A stretch of DNA of 6,743 nt from Pontiella sp. (GTDB lineage: Bacteria > Verrucomicrobiota > Kiritimatiellia > Kiritimatiellales > Pontiellaceae), in NCBI GenBank assembly GCA_029939385.1, contig JAOZSZ010000041.1:2520-9262 (forward strand). The letters run 5' to 3'. Below are positions 1-6,324 of the stretch, one piece after another. A program made the translations under genes and the position numbers. The notes below the pieces were generated by a model. It was not told the DNA's origin and did no database searches. It saw only the letters and a list, made by a program, of their open reading frames with translations. How positions within the stretch are numbered: position 1 is the first letter of the stretch; each line of letters begins with the position of its first letter.

Positions 1-49
1 GCTCGACACCGCTTTTAAACGAGCGAAGCGAAACGGAGGAGAGGGCAGG
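1..49. repeat. Intergenic repeat module, copy 1
   Basis: This 49-base unit recurs in direct orientation at 150-200. The first 16 bases (GCTCGACACCGCTTTT) are identical in both copies. A variable centre of about 11-13 bases follows, then a second identical block of 18 bases (GCGAAACGGAGGAGAGGG, at 28-45 and 179-196). The first 19 bases also recur in inverted form at 75-93, with 16 of 19 matches. The window starts at the first base of the unit, so it may extend further left. It does not look coding. It resembles dispersed intergenic repeats of Kiritimatiellota-like genomes, but that link is from memory and untested. Confidence 0.7.
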
Positions 50-74
50 CTGTGCGGCAGGCTTGGCGCGGGTG

Positions 75-93
75 TTTTAAAGCGCAGTCGAGC
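75..93. repeat. Inverted partial copy of the repeat end
   Basis: TTTTAAAGCGCAGTCGAGC here matches the reverse complement of positions 1-19 at 16 of 19 bases. It therefore faces the flanking copies at 1 and 150. Together the three copies give an alternating minus-plus-minus arrangement, which could fold into a stem in single-stranded DNA or RNA. Confidence 0.5.
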
Positions 94-96
94 CTG

Positions 97-125
97 CGCA
101 CTCCAAAGCGAACATATGGAGTGCG
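97..125. repeat. Perfect 9-bp inverted repeat (hairpin)
   Basis: CGCACTCCA at 97-105 is perfectly complementary to TGGAGTGCG at 117-125, with an 11-base loop between. Two smaller hairpins follow: GGCC-GAA-GGCC at 129-139 and CGGC-GATA-GCCG at 139-150. There is no T tract after the stem on either strand, so a normal intrinsic terminator is not supported. The structure is better read as part of the repeat cluster. It could still stop or protect the 3' end of the murJ transcript, whose stop codon lies about 100 bases away. Confidence 0.6.
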
Positions 126-149
126 ATGGGCCGAAGGCCGGCGATAGCC

Positions 150-200
150 GCTCGACACCGCTTTTGAATGAGCCGTAGGCGAAACGGAGGAGAGGGGAGG
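150..200. repeat. Intergenic repeat module, copy 2
   Basis: This is the second direct copy of the unit at 1-49, with the same 16-base head and 18-base purine-rich tail. The centre differs (GAATGAGCCGTAG against AAACGAGCGAA). It ends about 25 bases beyond the murJ stop codon. The GGAGGAGAGGGGAGG tail looks like a ribosome-binding site but has no gene behind it. The differing centre with conserved ends suggests an old or constrained repeat rather than a recent duplication. Confidence 0.7.
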
Positions 201-225
201 TTGCAGAGGCCTGTGCCCCTCCAAA

Positions 226-1800
226 TTATTTTTGACAGATGGCGGTTTTGATTTCGCGTAGCTCGGGGGCCCGTAATAGGTAGGTGAGGGCAAAATAGAT
301 TAAGCCGCTGATGGAAACAGAGAGGGTGAGGGAGCTGATCTGTGCAATTTTGGCGGGCATTAAATTTTCAAAAATTGGAAGGGTGATCCATACGATGGCC
401 CATGCGGAAATTGACATCACGAGGGCGGCGAGCAGACAGCGGTTGAAGCTTTTAAAAATTTCTATCCAGGGCAGGGATTGCATGCGGGAAGAGAGGATGC
501 TTCCGAGTGCAATCATTCCGGCGGCTTCGGCAAGTACCGTGGAAAAGGCCATACCGGCATGTTTCCAGTAGGTGGGTAGGGTGAGGATAAAGATAATATT
601 AAGCACCAGGTTGAGCCCCACGGTATAGATGCCGATCCGGACGGGGGTTCGCATATCCTGCAGGGCATAGAAGGCGGGAACAAAAACTTTGGCGGCACTG
701 AAGACAATGAGGCCGGGGGCGTAGAAGCGTAGGGCGCGGGCACTGAGGAGGGTGGATTCGGCGTTGAAGCTTCCGCCCCATTCGAAGAGTGTTTTTAGGA
801 TAATGGGCGCGAGAACCAGCAAGCCTAAGGCGGCGGGAACCATGATGTAGATGAGATGCCGGAGCGAATGAGTGATGGTTTCGCGCATGGCGGCACTCTT
901 TTTTTCGGTGGCATAGGTGGAGAATGTGGGGAGCAGTACGGTGGCTAGGGCGGTGGCAATGATGCCGAGTGGAAAGTAGATCATGCGTTCGCTGTAGAAA
1001 AGCGCGGCGGGGGCCCATCCGCCAATCCAAAGGGCGAGCATTCGATCAATTAATACATTAAATTGGGTGACGGCCATTCCGAGAGCGGCGGGCCCCATTA
1101 ATAAAAGCATTTGTCGAATGCGCGGATCGTTCCAATGACTTGAGAAACGAAACGAACAACCAAAGCGCTTTAGCGCAGGAAGCTGAAAGGCGACTTGTGC
1201 GATGCCGGCCAAAAGCACGGCCCATGCGAGTACATGAGTTTGGAGTGAGGGGTTGGTTCCAATGATGGGGAAAATGATGAGCATGGCGCCGATCAGAATT
1301 AAGTTGAGTAGGCAGGGCGCAAAAGCGGACGTGGAAAAATGTTTGTAGGAGTTTAGTATCGCCATGGAAAGCGCGGCGAGGCAGATAAAGAGGACGTAGG
1401 GAAACATGATGCGGGATAGCGAGAAGGTGATGAGCCACTTTTCAGAAATACCCGGAATGTGCAACCCGATTGAAAAGAGGAGCACGCCTATAAAGGCAAT
1501 CACCGAGAGAACGGCCGCGGCGAGTGTAATCACTTTAGAGACCATTTCCCATGCGGCCTTATCGCCTTCCTGACTCCGTGTTTCGATGAGCACAGGAATA
1601 AAGGCGGCGGAGAGCGCTCCCTCCCCAAAGAGCCGGCGAAAGAGATTGGGAATGGTGAACGCCACAAAGAAGGCCGAGGCTAATACCGATGTGCCAAAGT
1701 GATACGCAATGATGATATCGCGTACCATACCTAGCCCTCGGCTGAGTAACGTGAAGCTACCCACCACCCCTGCTGACCGGATGACTTTACCGTCTTTCAA
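226..1800 (-). CDS. murJ: Lipid II flippase MurJ (MviN family)
   Basis: MurJ is an inner-membrane protein of the MOP superfamily that flips undecaprenyl-linked lipid II to the periplasm for peptidoglycan assembly. The product has 524 residues, close to the 511 of E. coli MurJ, and is hydrophobic throughout, consistent with 14 membrane helices. Recognisable family blocks are SRGLGMVRD (20-28), FRRLFGEGALSAAFIP (54-69), a TQFNVLIDR block (245-253), SERMIYFPLGI (270-280) and FYALQDMRTPV (377-387). R21, R27 and R272 match E. coli Arg18, Arg24 and Arg270 in the central cavity. The positions of E. coli Asp39 and Lys46 appear to be Ser42 and Thr49. Translation starts at TTG (1798-1800): an in-frame TAA lies four codons upstream at 1810-1812, and the next Met, residue 25, falls inside the first helix. 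The gene is transcribed away from the LpxC-like gene. Confidence 0.95.
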   Translation of the reverse strand: MKDGKVIRSAGVVGSFTLLSRGLGMVRDIIIAYHFGTSVLASAFFVAFTIPNLFRRLFGEGALSAAFIPVLIETRSQEGDKAAWEMVSKVITLAAAVLSVIAFIGVLLFSIGLHIPGISEKWLITFSLSRIMFPYVLFICLAALSMAILNSYKHFSTSAFAPCLLNLILIGAMLIIFPIIGTNPSLQTHVLAWAVLLAGIAQVAFQLPALKRFGCSFRFSSHWNDPRIRQMLLLMGPAALGMAVTQFNVLIDRMLALWIGGWAPAALFYSERMIYFPLGIIATALATVLLPTFSTYATEKKSAAMRETITHSLRHLIYIMVPAALGLLVLAPIILKTLFEWGGSFNAESTLLSARALRFYAPGLIVFSAAKVFVPAFYALQDMRTPVRIGIYTVGLNLVLNIIFILTLPTYWKHAGMAFSTVLAEAAGMIALGSILSSRMQSLPWIEIFKSFNRCLLAALVMSISAWAIVWITLPIFENLMPAKIAQISSLTLSVSISGLIYFALTYLLRAPELREIKTAICQK

Positions 1801-1804
1801 ACGG

Positions 1805-1811
1805 CCCCCTT
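1805..1811 (-). promoter_or_regulatory. Ribosome-binding site that fixes the murJ TTG start
   Basis: On the minus strand AAGGGGG (1811 to 1805) matches AAGGAGG at six of seven bases and lies four bases before the TTG. With the in-frame TAA at 1810-1812 it leaves TTG as the only credible start. Confidence 0.6.
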
Positions 1812-1819
1812 AGATTTGT

Positions 1820-1848
1820 TTGATTTAACTCAACGAAAAAACTAAAGA
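1820..1848 (+). promoter_or_regulatory. Weak candidate promoter for the LpxC-like cluster
   Basis: TTGATT (1820-1825), a 17-base spacer and TAAAGA (1843-1848) form a poor but correctly spaced sigma-70-like pair. Its -10 box overlaps that of the proposed murJ promoter on the other strand. If both are real, RNA polymerase could occupy only one at a time. The 92-bp region must hold some plus-strand promoter, but this exact site is uncertain. Confidence 0.22.
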
Positions 1849-1873
1849 TAGGGCATTCAATTGAGTAGTTCAA
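1845..1873 (-). promoter_or_regulatory. Candidate sigma-70 promoter for murJ
   Basis: On the minus strand TTGAAC (1873 to 1868) serves as the -35 box. A 17-base spacer follows, then TATCTT (1850 to 1845) as the -10 box; each box has four of six consensus matches. Initiation would fall near 1838, giving a leader of about 38 bases. No experimental evidence is visible. Confidence 0.4.
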
Positions 1874-1892
1874 AACAGAACGGAAGCATTTT

Positions 1893-2921
1893 ATGATCAA
1901 TCCAGGAAAAATATTGATGGGCGACAACGAAGCGATCAACGTTTCGTATGAGCAAATGAACAATCAACCGGTGGACTGGGATCTAAGCGATCATCCTCCG
2001 TCGCCCTTGCGCAAGGTGCAGACGACGCTGGCTCAGTCGGTTTCGGTTTCAGGCCCCGGCACCTTTATGGGCAAGGCGACGCGTACGATGACTTTTGAGC
2101 CGACCCATTTAGAAGGTTGGTGGCTTGATCGCACCGATCTTCCGGGTTCTCTTCCCATTCGTGTGGGAATTTCCAATGTTTGGACGACGGGTCAAATTGT
2201 TAGTAATATTGTGCTCCGCAGCGGGAATCCACATAACTATGTTCGCATGGTGGAACACTTGATTTCGTTACGCATGAGTATGGGGATTGATAATTTAATG
2301 ATCAAGCTCGACTCCGGCGATCCGCCGCTATTCGAACAAGGAAGCCTTGATATTGTTGAGGCCCTGGAGAAGTGTGGCACGGTAACCGTGGGTCGGCCGG
2401 TGCAGTATGTAACCGTTAAGGAACCGGTGACCGTGGGAGGAACCTATGGCGATTTTATCACGCTCTCCCCGCCCGATCTGGATAATCCGCAGTTGCTCAT
2501 TGATTGCGCCCTTCAGTTTCCCACAGCCATTGGGCAACAGCGCATCATCTTTCCTCTTTCTGCGGAACTCACTAAAATGGCCTCGATCGCTCGAACGAAT
2601 ACTTCGCTGGCCAAGGTGATTTATTGCGCCACGGTGGGTCGGATTTTTGCCGATGTTCGTAACCTCGGCTACAACACAAAGAATGTTTCGATTGCCGGAA
2701 AAAAACGCTACACCAATGAGCCTCGTTTGTTTCATGAGGGCAAGGCGCTCGAAGCGGCGTGGCATCGTGCCGTATTGGATATGCTTGCCGCGATGGCTTT
2801 GATTCCTGACGGTATATTTGTTGGAAAAATAAAATCGTACAAGGCCGGCCATCGGCTGGATTGTGAGCTCATTAAGCAACTGTATCTAAATCAGGTACTC
2901 GTTCCGTTCGAAAATTCTTAA
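1893..2921 (+). CDS. LpxC-like protein with altered active site
   Basis: This protein belongs to the UDP-3-O-acyl-N-acetylglucosamine deacetylase (LpxC) family; LpxC is a cytoplasmic zinc enzyme that commits sugar to lipid A. Matching blocks are [19 protein letters not shown] (43-61, family QRTL...GVGLHTGK), the RTDL segment (80-83), MVEHLISL...MGIDNL (119-135, family VEHLxxALxGLGIDN), IART (232-235) and SYKAGHRLD (315-323, family YKSGHALN). E121, H122 and H320 match E. coli Glu78, His79 and His265. However, the family HKxxD motif reads RAVLD (292-296): the zinc His is Arg292, with a His just before it, and the catalytic Asp246 position is Ala300. GLHTG has become GTFMG. The canonical reaction is therefore doubtful. 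About 39 residues precede the point where E. coli LpxC begins. ATG at 1893 has a modest GGAAG site; ATG at 1917 (residue 9), with AGGA at 1904-1907, is an alternative start. It leads a three-gene cluster. The fold assignment is firm; the function is not. Confidence 0.8.
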   Translation: MINPGKILMGDNEAINVSYEQMNNQPVDWDLSDHPPSPLRKVQTTLAQSVSVSGPGTFMGKATRTMTFEPTHLEGWWLDRTDLPGSLPIRVGISNVWTTGQIVSNIVLRSGNPHNYVRMVEHLISLRMSMGIDNLMIKLDSGDPPLFEQGSLDIVEALEKCGTVTVGRPVQYVTVKEPVTVGGTYGDFITLSPPDLDNPQLLIDCALQFPTAIGQQRIIFPLSAELTKMASIARTNTSLAKVIYCATVGRIFADVRNLGYNTKNVSIAGKKRYTNEPRLFHEGKALEAAWHRAVLDMLAAMALIPDGIFVGKIKSYKAGHRLDCELIKQLYLNQVLVPFENS

Positions 2922-2946
2922 TCACGAAACCAAAAATGGTACAGGC

Positions 2947-3363
2947 ATGAAATCATATCGAAAAGAGCTTTGGTTCGAGGCGACGCAGCGACGGCAGATG
3001 ATTCACATCACGCCACAAATCGATGAATGTCTGCGCGAGTCGGGGGTTCAAGAGGGGTTGTGTCTGGTGAATGCAATGCATATCACCGCCTCGGTATTTA
3101 TTAATGACAACGAAAGCGGGCTTCATTCCGACTATGAAAAGTGGCTCGAAAATTTGGCGCCAGAAAAACCATATTCGCAGTATGCCCATAATGGCTACGA
3201 GGATAATGCCGACGCCCACCTGAAGCGGACGATCATGGGACGCGAAGTAGTGGTGGCGATCACCAATGGCCAGCTTGATTTTGGCCCCTGGGAATCGATC
3301 TTCTACTATGAATTAGACGGCCTGCGCAAAAAGCGTGTGCTCGTGAAGATTATTGGAGAGTAG
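2947..3363 (+). CDS. yjbQ: YjbQ family protein (UPF0047)
   Basis: This 138-residue protein is a full-length member of the YjbQ/UPF0047 family (COG0432), small beta-rich proteins. Database names call them secondary thiamine-phosphate synthase because of a weak activity reported for E. coli YjbQ; the true physiological role is unsettled. Family signatures are all present: [13 protein letters not shown] (42-54, usually PHTTAAxxIN), ESGLHSD (56-62), [15 protein letters not shown] (79-93), NGQLDFGPW (107-115) and a C-terminal [13 protein letters not shown] block (121-133). Candidate metal or active-site residues are H45, H81, D86, N87 and H91. The usual HTTA is HITA here, a mild change. The gene starts 25 bases after the LpxC-like gene and ends two bases before the next ATG, so it is the middle gene of an operon. 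The ribosome-binding site before ATG 2947 is poor, suggesting re-initiation from the upstream gene. Confidence 0.9.
   Translation: MKSYRKELWFEATQRRQMIHITPQIDECLRESGVQEGLCLVNAMHITASVFINDNESGLHSDYEKWLENLAPEKPYSQYAHNGYEDNADAHLKRTIMGREVVVAITNGQLDFGPWESIFYYELDGLRKKRVLVKIIGE
3355..3360 (+). promoter_or_regulatory. Ribosome-binding site for tcdA inside the yjbQ end
   Basis: GGAGAG lies five bases before ATG 3366 and overlaps the last codons of the YjbQ gene, whose TAG is at 3361-3363. Two bases separate stop and start, a layout typical of translational coupling. Confidence 0.6.
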
Positions 3364-3365
3364 GG

Positions 3366-4061
3366 ATGGACTCTTCAGCCTTTCATCGGAACGAACTCCT
3401 ATTGGGTAAGGAGGGGGCCGCCGCACTGATGAAAACCCGCGTGATTCTCTTTGGCGTCGGCGGAGTGGGGAGTTGGTGCGCCGAGGCCTTGATTCGCTCG
3501 GGGGTGGGGCATTTAACGCTGGTCGATAACGAAGTGGTTTGCGTCACTAATATTAACCTGCAAGTGCAGGCCACCGTGCCAAACTTGGGGCGACCCAAAG
3601 TGGAAGCCTTAAAGGAGCGTTTGCTCGAAATTTCACCCCATGCAGAAATCATTGCTTTACAAAAATGCTACAACCTTGAAAGCAAAATGAGCTTTGAATT
3701 AGCTTCCTTCGACTACGTCATCGACGCGATCGACACCCTATCGCACAAGGTGAGTTTGATTGCTCTTGCCATGGAATCGGGGGCCACGCTCTATTCCGCC
3801 ATGGGCGCCGCCGGCAAGCTCGATGCTATGGCGATTCGCGTCTCCTCTATTTGGAAAACGAACGGGTGCAAATTAGCTCGGTTTGTTCGTCGGCGGCTAC
3901 GCCGCTGGGGGGCGGAAGGCGATTGTCTATGCGTTTATTCGGAGGAGTTTTTGGAGTCGACGGAGCCGGGAATCAACGGATCAATGGCGCATATTACCGG
4001 AGCGTTTGGGTTCCATCTTGCAGGATTGGTCGTGCAGGATATCTACCATCGAATCCATTAA
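3366..4061 (+). CDS. tcdA: TcdA-like tRNA threonylcarbamoyladenosine dehydratase (ThiF/E1 family)
   Basis: TcdA (CsdL/YgdL) uses ATP to cyclise N6-threonylcarbamoyladenosine at tRNA position 37 to its hydantoin form (ct6A). This 231-residue protein carries the ThiF/MoeB Rossmann fold: GVGGVGSWCAEALIRSGVG (30-48) for nucleotide binding, TLVDNEVVCVTN (51-62), the ATP-contacting Lys of GRPK (K78) and VIDAIDT (118-124). The tail has TcdA-specific features rather than those of MoeB or ThiF: KTNGCKLARFVRRRLRRWG (164-182), VYSEE (190-194), and GSMAHITGAFGFHLAG (205-220). The ThiF/MoeB CxxC zinc pairs are absent, as expected for TcdA. The near-invariant Arg of the family NxNRQ motif is Leu65 (CTG at 3558-3560), which could weaken adenylation. 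It is slightly shorter than E. coli TcdA, mainly at the C-terminus. It is the last gene of the LpxC-like/YjbQ cluster and shares stop-codon bases with the convergent pseudopilin gene. Confidence 0.88.
   Translation: MDSSAFHRNELLLGKEGAAALMKTRVILFGVGGVGSWCAEALIRSGVGHLTLVDNEVVCVTNINLQVQATVPNLGRPKVEALKERLLEISPHAEIIALQKCYNLESKMSFELASFDYVIDAIDTLSHKVSLIALAMESGATLYSAMGAAGKLDAMAIRVSSIWKTNGCKLARFVRRRLRRWGAEGDCLCVYSEEFLESTEPGINGSMAHITGAFGFHLAGLVVQDIYHRIH
4058..4061. other. Shared TTAA: overlapping stop codons of convergent genes
   Basis: The plus-strand tcdA ends with TAA at 4059-4061, and the minus-strand pseudopilin ends with TAA at 4060-4058. The palindrome TTAA thus supplies both stops and no intergenic base remains. 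Each transcript must terminate inside the opposing gene, or run on as antisense RNA. Confidence 0.9.
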
Positions 4062-4555
4062 TCTTCGAGAATGTAAATATAGCCGCCGGAGCGCTGACGG
4101 AATTGACCGGTGCTGAGATTCCCGTCGTCCATACTTTTATCAATTTCTAGCATAAGGTCGGGGCCCCAATTGGGCGATTTCACCGATACACCGGCGGTGA
4201 TTCCGAAGACGCCATAGTCCCAGTCCCACTGCCCGCCAATCGGGGTTTCCTTATTCCAGGGAAATCGGTGAAGATATTCATTCATACCCGTGGGCATTTG
4301 GGAGGGAGTTTTATCGGCCGGATACGTACCATAATCGAAGGCATAGAGAACAAAAGCATGGCCGGCCGTTTTGATCTCGCGGGTAAACCGTGCTTTTCGT
4401 GCATTCTTTCCCGCTCGTAGCATATTCGGAATACCCAACGCGGCCAGTAGACCAATGATGGCTACCACAATCATGATCTCCACCAGCGTGAATCCCTTTT
4501 TAGATATAAATCGTCTCATAGCAATCTGCTTTATAAGCATTATAAATGCCATCAT
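4058..4555 (-). CDS. Type II secretion / type IV pilus-like pseudopilin
   Basis: The product is a prepilin-type protein exported to the inner membrane, processed by prepilin peptidase (PilD/GspO) and possibly assembled into a pseudopilus. The leader ends RRFISKKG, with cleavage expected at G21|F22. The mature N-terminus is FTLVEIMIVVAIIGLLAAL, with the conserved Glu at +5 (E26). A globular domain follows, rich in Gly, Asp and Trp, with a GGQWDWDYG block (107-115) and an Asp-rich stretch (139-144) that could bind metal. I recognise this domain from PVC-group pseudopilins but cannot assign it to GspG or GspH. The start is uncertain. ATG 4555 gives an unusually long 21-residue leader; ATG 4519 (residue 13) gives a canonical 9-residue leader, MRRFISKKG, and is biologically preferable. 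Both have an AGxAG-type ribosome-binding site (AGAAG and AGCAG). It lies 11 bases after the ABC transporter gene and is probably co-transcribed with it; no other secretion gene is in view. Confidence 0.85.
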   Translation of the reverse strand: MMAFIMLIKQIAMRRFISKKGFTLVEIMIVVAIIGLLAALGIPNMLRAGKNARKARFTREIKTAGHAFVLYAFDYGTYPADKTPSQMPTGMNEYLHRFPWNKETPIGGQWDWDYGVFGITAGVSVKSPNWGPDLMLEIDKSMDDGNLSTGQFRQRSGGYIYILED

Positions 4556-4566
4556 CAGTCATTCTT

Positions 4567-6324
4567 CTAATGATCGGGCGAGTGGAGCAATAGTTCGTAG
4601 AGTTGCCGATAATAGCCATCGTGCGCCATAAGTTCTTCGTGGCTACCTTGATCGACGAGCTCTCCGTGCCGCATAACGAGAATTCGGTCGGCATGGCGGA
4701 TGGTGGAAAGCCGGTGAGCAATGACGATACTGGTACGATTGTTCATTAATTTGCTCAGTGCGTCTTGAATCAATATTTCGGTAGCGGTGTCGACGCTGGC
4801 CGTGGCTTCATCAAGAACAAAGAGCAATTCGGGGTCTTGCACCAGGGTTCGAGCCATGACGAGTAGTTGTTTTTGCCCCAGCGAAAGCCCTTCTCCACGC
4901 TCATTCATGATGGTGTCATATCCCTCTGGCATGGCGCTAATAAAGGCATGTGCATTCACGGTCTTTGCAATTCGAATAATATCGGCTCGGTCAATTCCGG
5001 GTGTATTGAGGCTAATATTATCGGCCACCGATCCGGTAAAGATAAAGGGATCTTGGAAAACATAACCCAACCGCTGTCGCAAATCAGTGGTGTTAAACTC
5101 GCGCACGTTCAGCCCATCGATAGTTACGGCACCTTTTTGTACGTCATAAAAGCGGCCAATTAAGTTAATGATGGTGCTTTTTCCTGCGCCGGTAGCGCCG
5201 ACGACGGCGATCACTTGGCCGGGTTCAATGGAGAAGGAAAGATCTTTGATTACCCAGTTATCTTCCGTATAGGCAAACCATACTTTTTCAAAGGCGATGG
5301 TTCCAGCAATCCGTTCGGGCGAGGCCGGTTCCTTTGGATTATTCACCTCTTCATCGGTATCGAGCAGGGCAAAGATTCGTTCGACCGAGGCGAGCGCAAT
5401 TTGGAACGATCCTGCTTTTTCGGAAAGAGATCCCAGGGGCCGGAAAAAATCGCGAATATAGGAAAGAAAGGCCACGAAAATACCGAGCGTAATTACCGTC
5501 GATCCATGAAGCAACATAAACCCGCCGACGGCGATAATGAGTAGAATAGATAAGGCTTGTCCTCCTTCTACTGTAGGGAAATAGAGGCTAAACCAACGAA
5601 CTTCATCGAAGTATGCTGAGCGTAGGTGCGTGTTACGTCGATCGAAATCCTCCACGGCGGTGGCTTCGCGACTGAAGAGTTGGATGGTGGTCATGCCGGT
5701 GAGATCTTCTTGTATGAGCGCGTTAAGTTGCGACTGTCGGTCGCGGATGTCGCGGTTGGCATTGCGTAGCTTAATGTTGATGTAGAGCATCAGCGCGAAA
5801 AGGAAGGGCAGGGTGATAAAGATGGTGAGCGATAAAACCGGGCTGATATAGATCATGTAGCCCATAATGCCAAATAGCATGAAGAGGTCGGCAATGGTTC
5901 CAACCACCCCTTCGGTCACAAAATGTTGAAGTCGTTCGATATCGGATGTCACACGGGTCATCAGCGTGCCGATCGCGGTTTGGTCGAAGTAAGCTTGTTG
6001 CATGCGTAGCACTTTCCGGAAAACCTCCAGCCGTAGGTCATAGATAATTTTTTGTCCGATCCACGCGGTGAGTAGCCCTTGGAAGTAGCGCACGCTATGG
6101 CCAATGGCGGCAATGGAGATATATAAGAGGCTTAGCTTCAGCAGGAGGTCGATGCGCTCGGCGGCGGGACTGGAGGTATTCATCAGGCATTGATCGGTCA
6201 TGCGCTGGATGAGGACCGGCAGGTAGTTAATGGAAAGCGAGGTGAAGATAATAAGGATTAACGCCAGCGTAAGCCAGCGCCAATGAGGGAGGGAATAGGC
6301 GAGGAGGCGTTTGGCCATTTTCAT
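4567..6324 (-). CDS. ABC exporter half-transporter, LSLGQ subunit (MdlB/TM288-like)
   Basis: This 585-residue protein is a complete type IV ABC exporter half-transporter in the inner membrane, with a six-helix membrane domain (about 17-295) and an ATPase domain (about 343-580). The ATPase motifs are Walker [10 protein letters not shown] (376-384), Q-loop Q424 in VFQDP, X-loop ERGEG (475-479), signature LSLGQ (480-484), Walker B LFVLDE (501-506) with catalytic E506, D-loop SVD (510-512) and switch His H537. The second Gly-position residue of the signature is Leu rather than Gly, as in E. coli MdlB (LSVGQ) and Thermotoga TM288 (LSQGQ). That marks this as the subunit that supplies the working Walker B to a heterodimer. 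The partner is the gene just upstream, joined by ATGA. The substrate cannot be told from sequence; lipids, peptides and drugs are all known for this class. The start ATG (6322-6324) has a strong ribosome-binding site. Confidence 0.93.
   Translation of the reverse strand: MKMAKRLLAYSLPHWRWLTLALILIIFTSLSINYLPVLIQRMTDQCLMNTSSPAAERIDLLLKLSLLYISIAAIGHSVRYFQGLLTAWIGQKIIYDLRLEVFRKVLRMQQAYFDQTAIGTLMTRVTSDIERLQHFVTEGVVGTIADLFMLFGIMGYMIYISPVLSLTIFITLPFLFALMLYINIKLRNANRDIRDRQSQLNALIQEDLTGMTTIQLFSREATAVEDFDRRNTHLRSAYFDEVRWFSLYFPTVEGGQALSILLIIAVGGFMLLHGSTVITLGIFVAFLSYIRDFFRPLGSLSEKAGSFQIALASVERIFALLDTDEEVNNPKEPASPERIAGTIAFEKVWFAYTEDNWVIKDLSFSIEPGQVIAVVGATGAGKSTIINLIGRFYDVQKGAVTIDGLNVREFNTTDLRQRLGYVFQDPFIFTGSVADNISLNTPGIDRADIIRIAKTVNAHAFISAMPEGYDTIMNERGEGLSLGQKQLLVMARTLVQDPELLFVLDEATASVDTATEILIQDALSKLMNNRTSIVIAHRLSTIRHADRILVMRHGELVDQGSHEELMAHDGYYRQLYELLLHSPDH

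Noticed and set aside
1..200. CRISPR array
   Set aside because: There are only two direct copies about 100 bases apart, the unit is internally variable, and no regular spacers or cas genes are present.
191..222. Possible murJ terminator stem (GAGGGG with CCCCTC)
   Set aside because: Only six pairs with an 18-base loop and no T tract on the minus strand; too weak to call.
15..293. Open frame of 92 codons on the minus strand
   Set aside because: It lies across the repeat cluster and into the end of murJ, has a Pro/Ser/Arg-rich composition typical of GC-rich non-coding DNA, and resembles no family.
599..1438. Two minus-strand open frames (599-1030, 1058-1438) in another frame of murJ
   Set aside because: They are His/Arg-rich shadows of the murJ coding frame, which has clear family motifs over its full length.
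2328..2879. 183-codon open frame on the minus strand opposite the LpxC-like gene
   Set aside because: It is a mirror of a well-supported gene, with no recognisable motif and no ribosome-binding context.
3851..4150. Plus-strand frames overlapping the end of tcdA, suggesting a possible frameshift
   Set aside because: The tcdA frame itself carries the expected C-terminal motifs through to its TAA, so there is no evidence of a frameshift.
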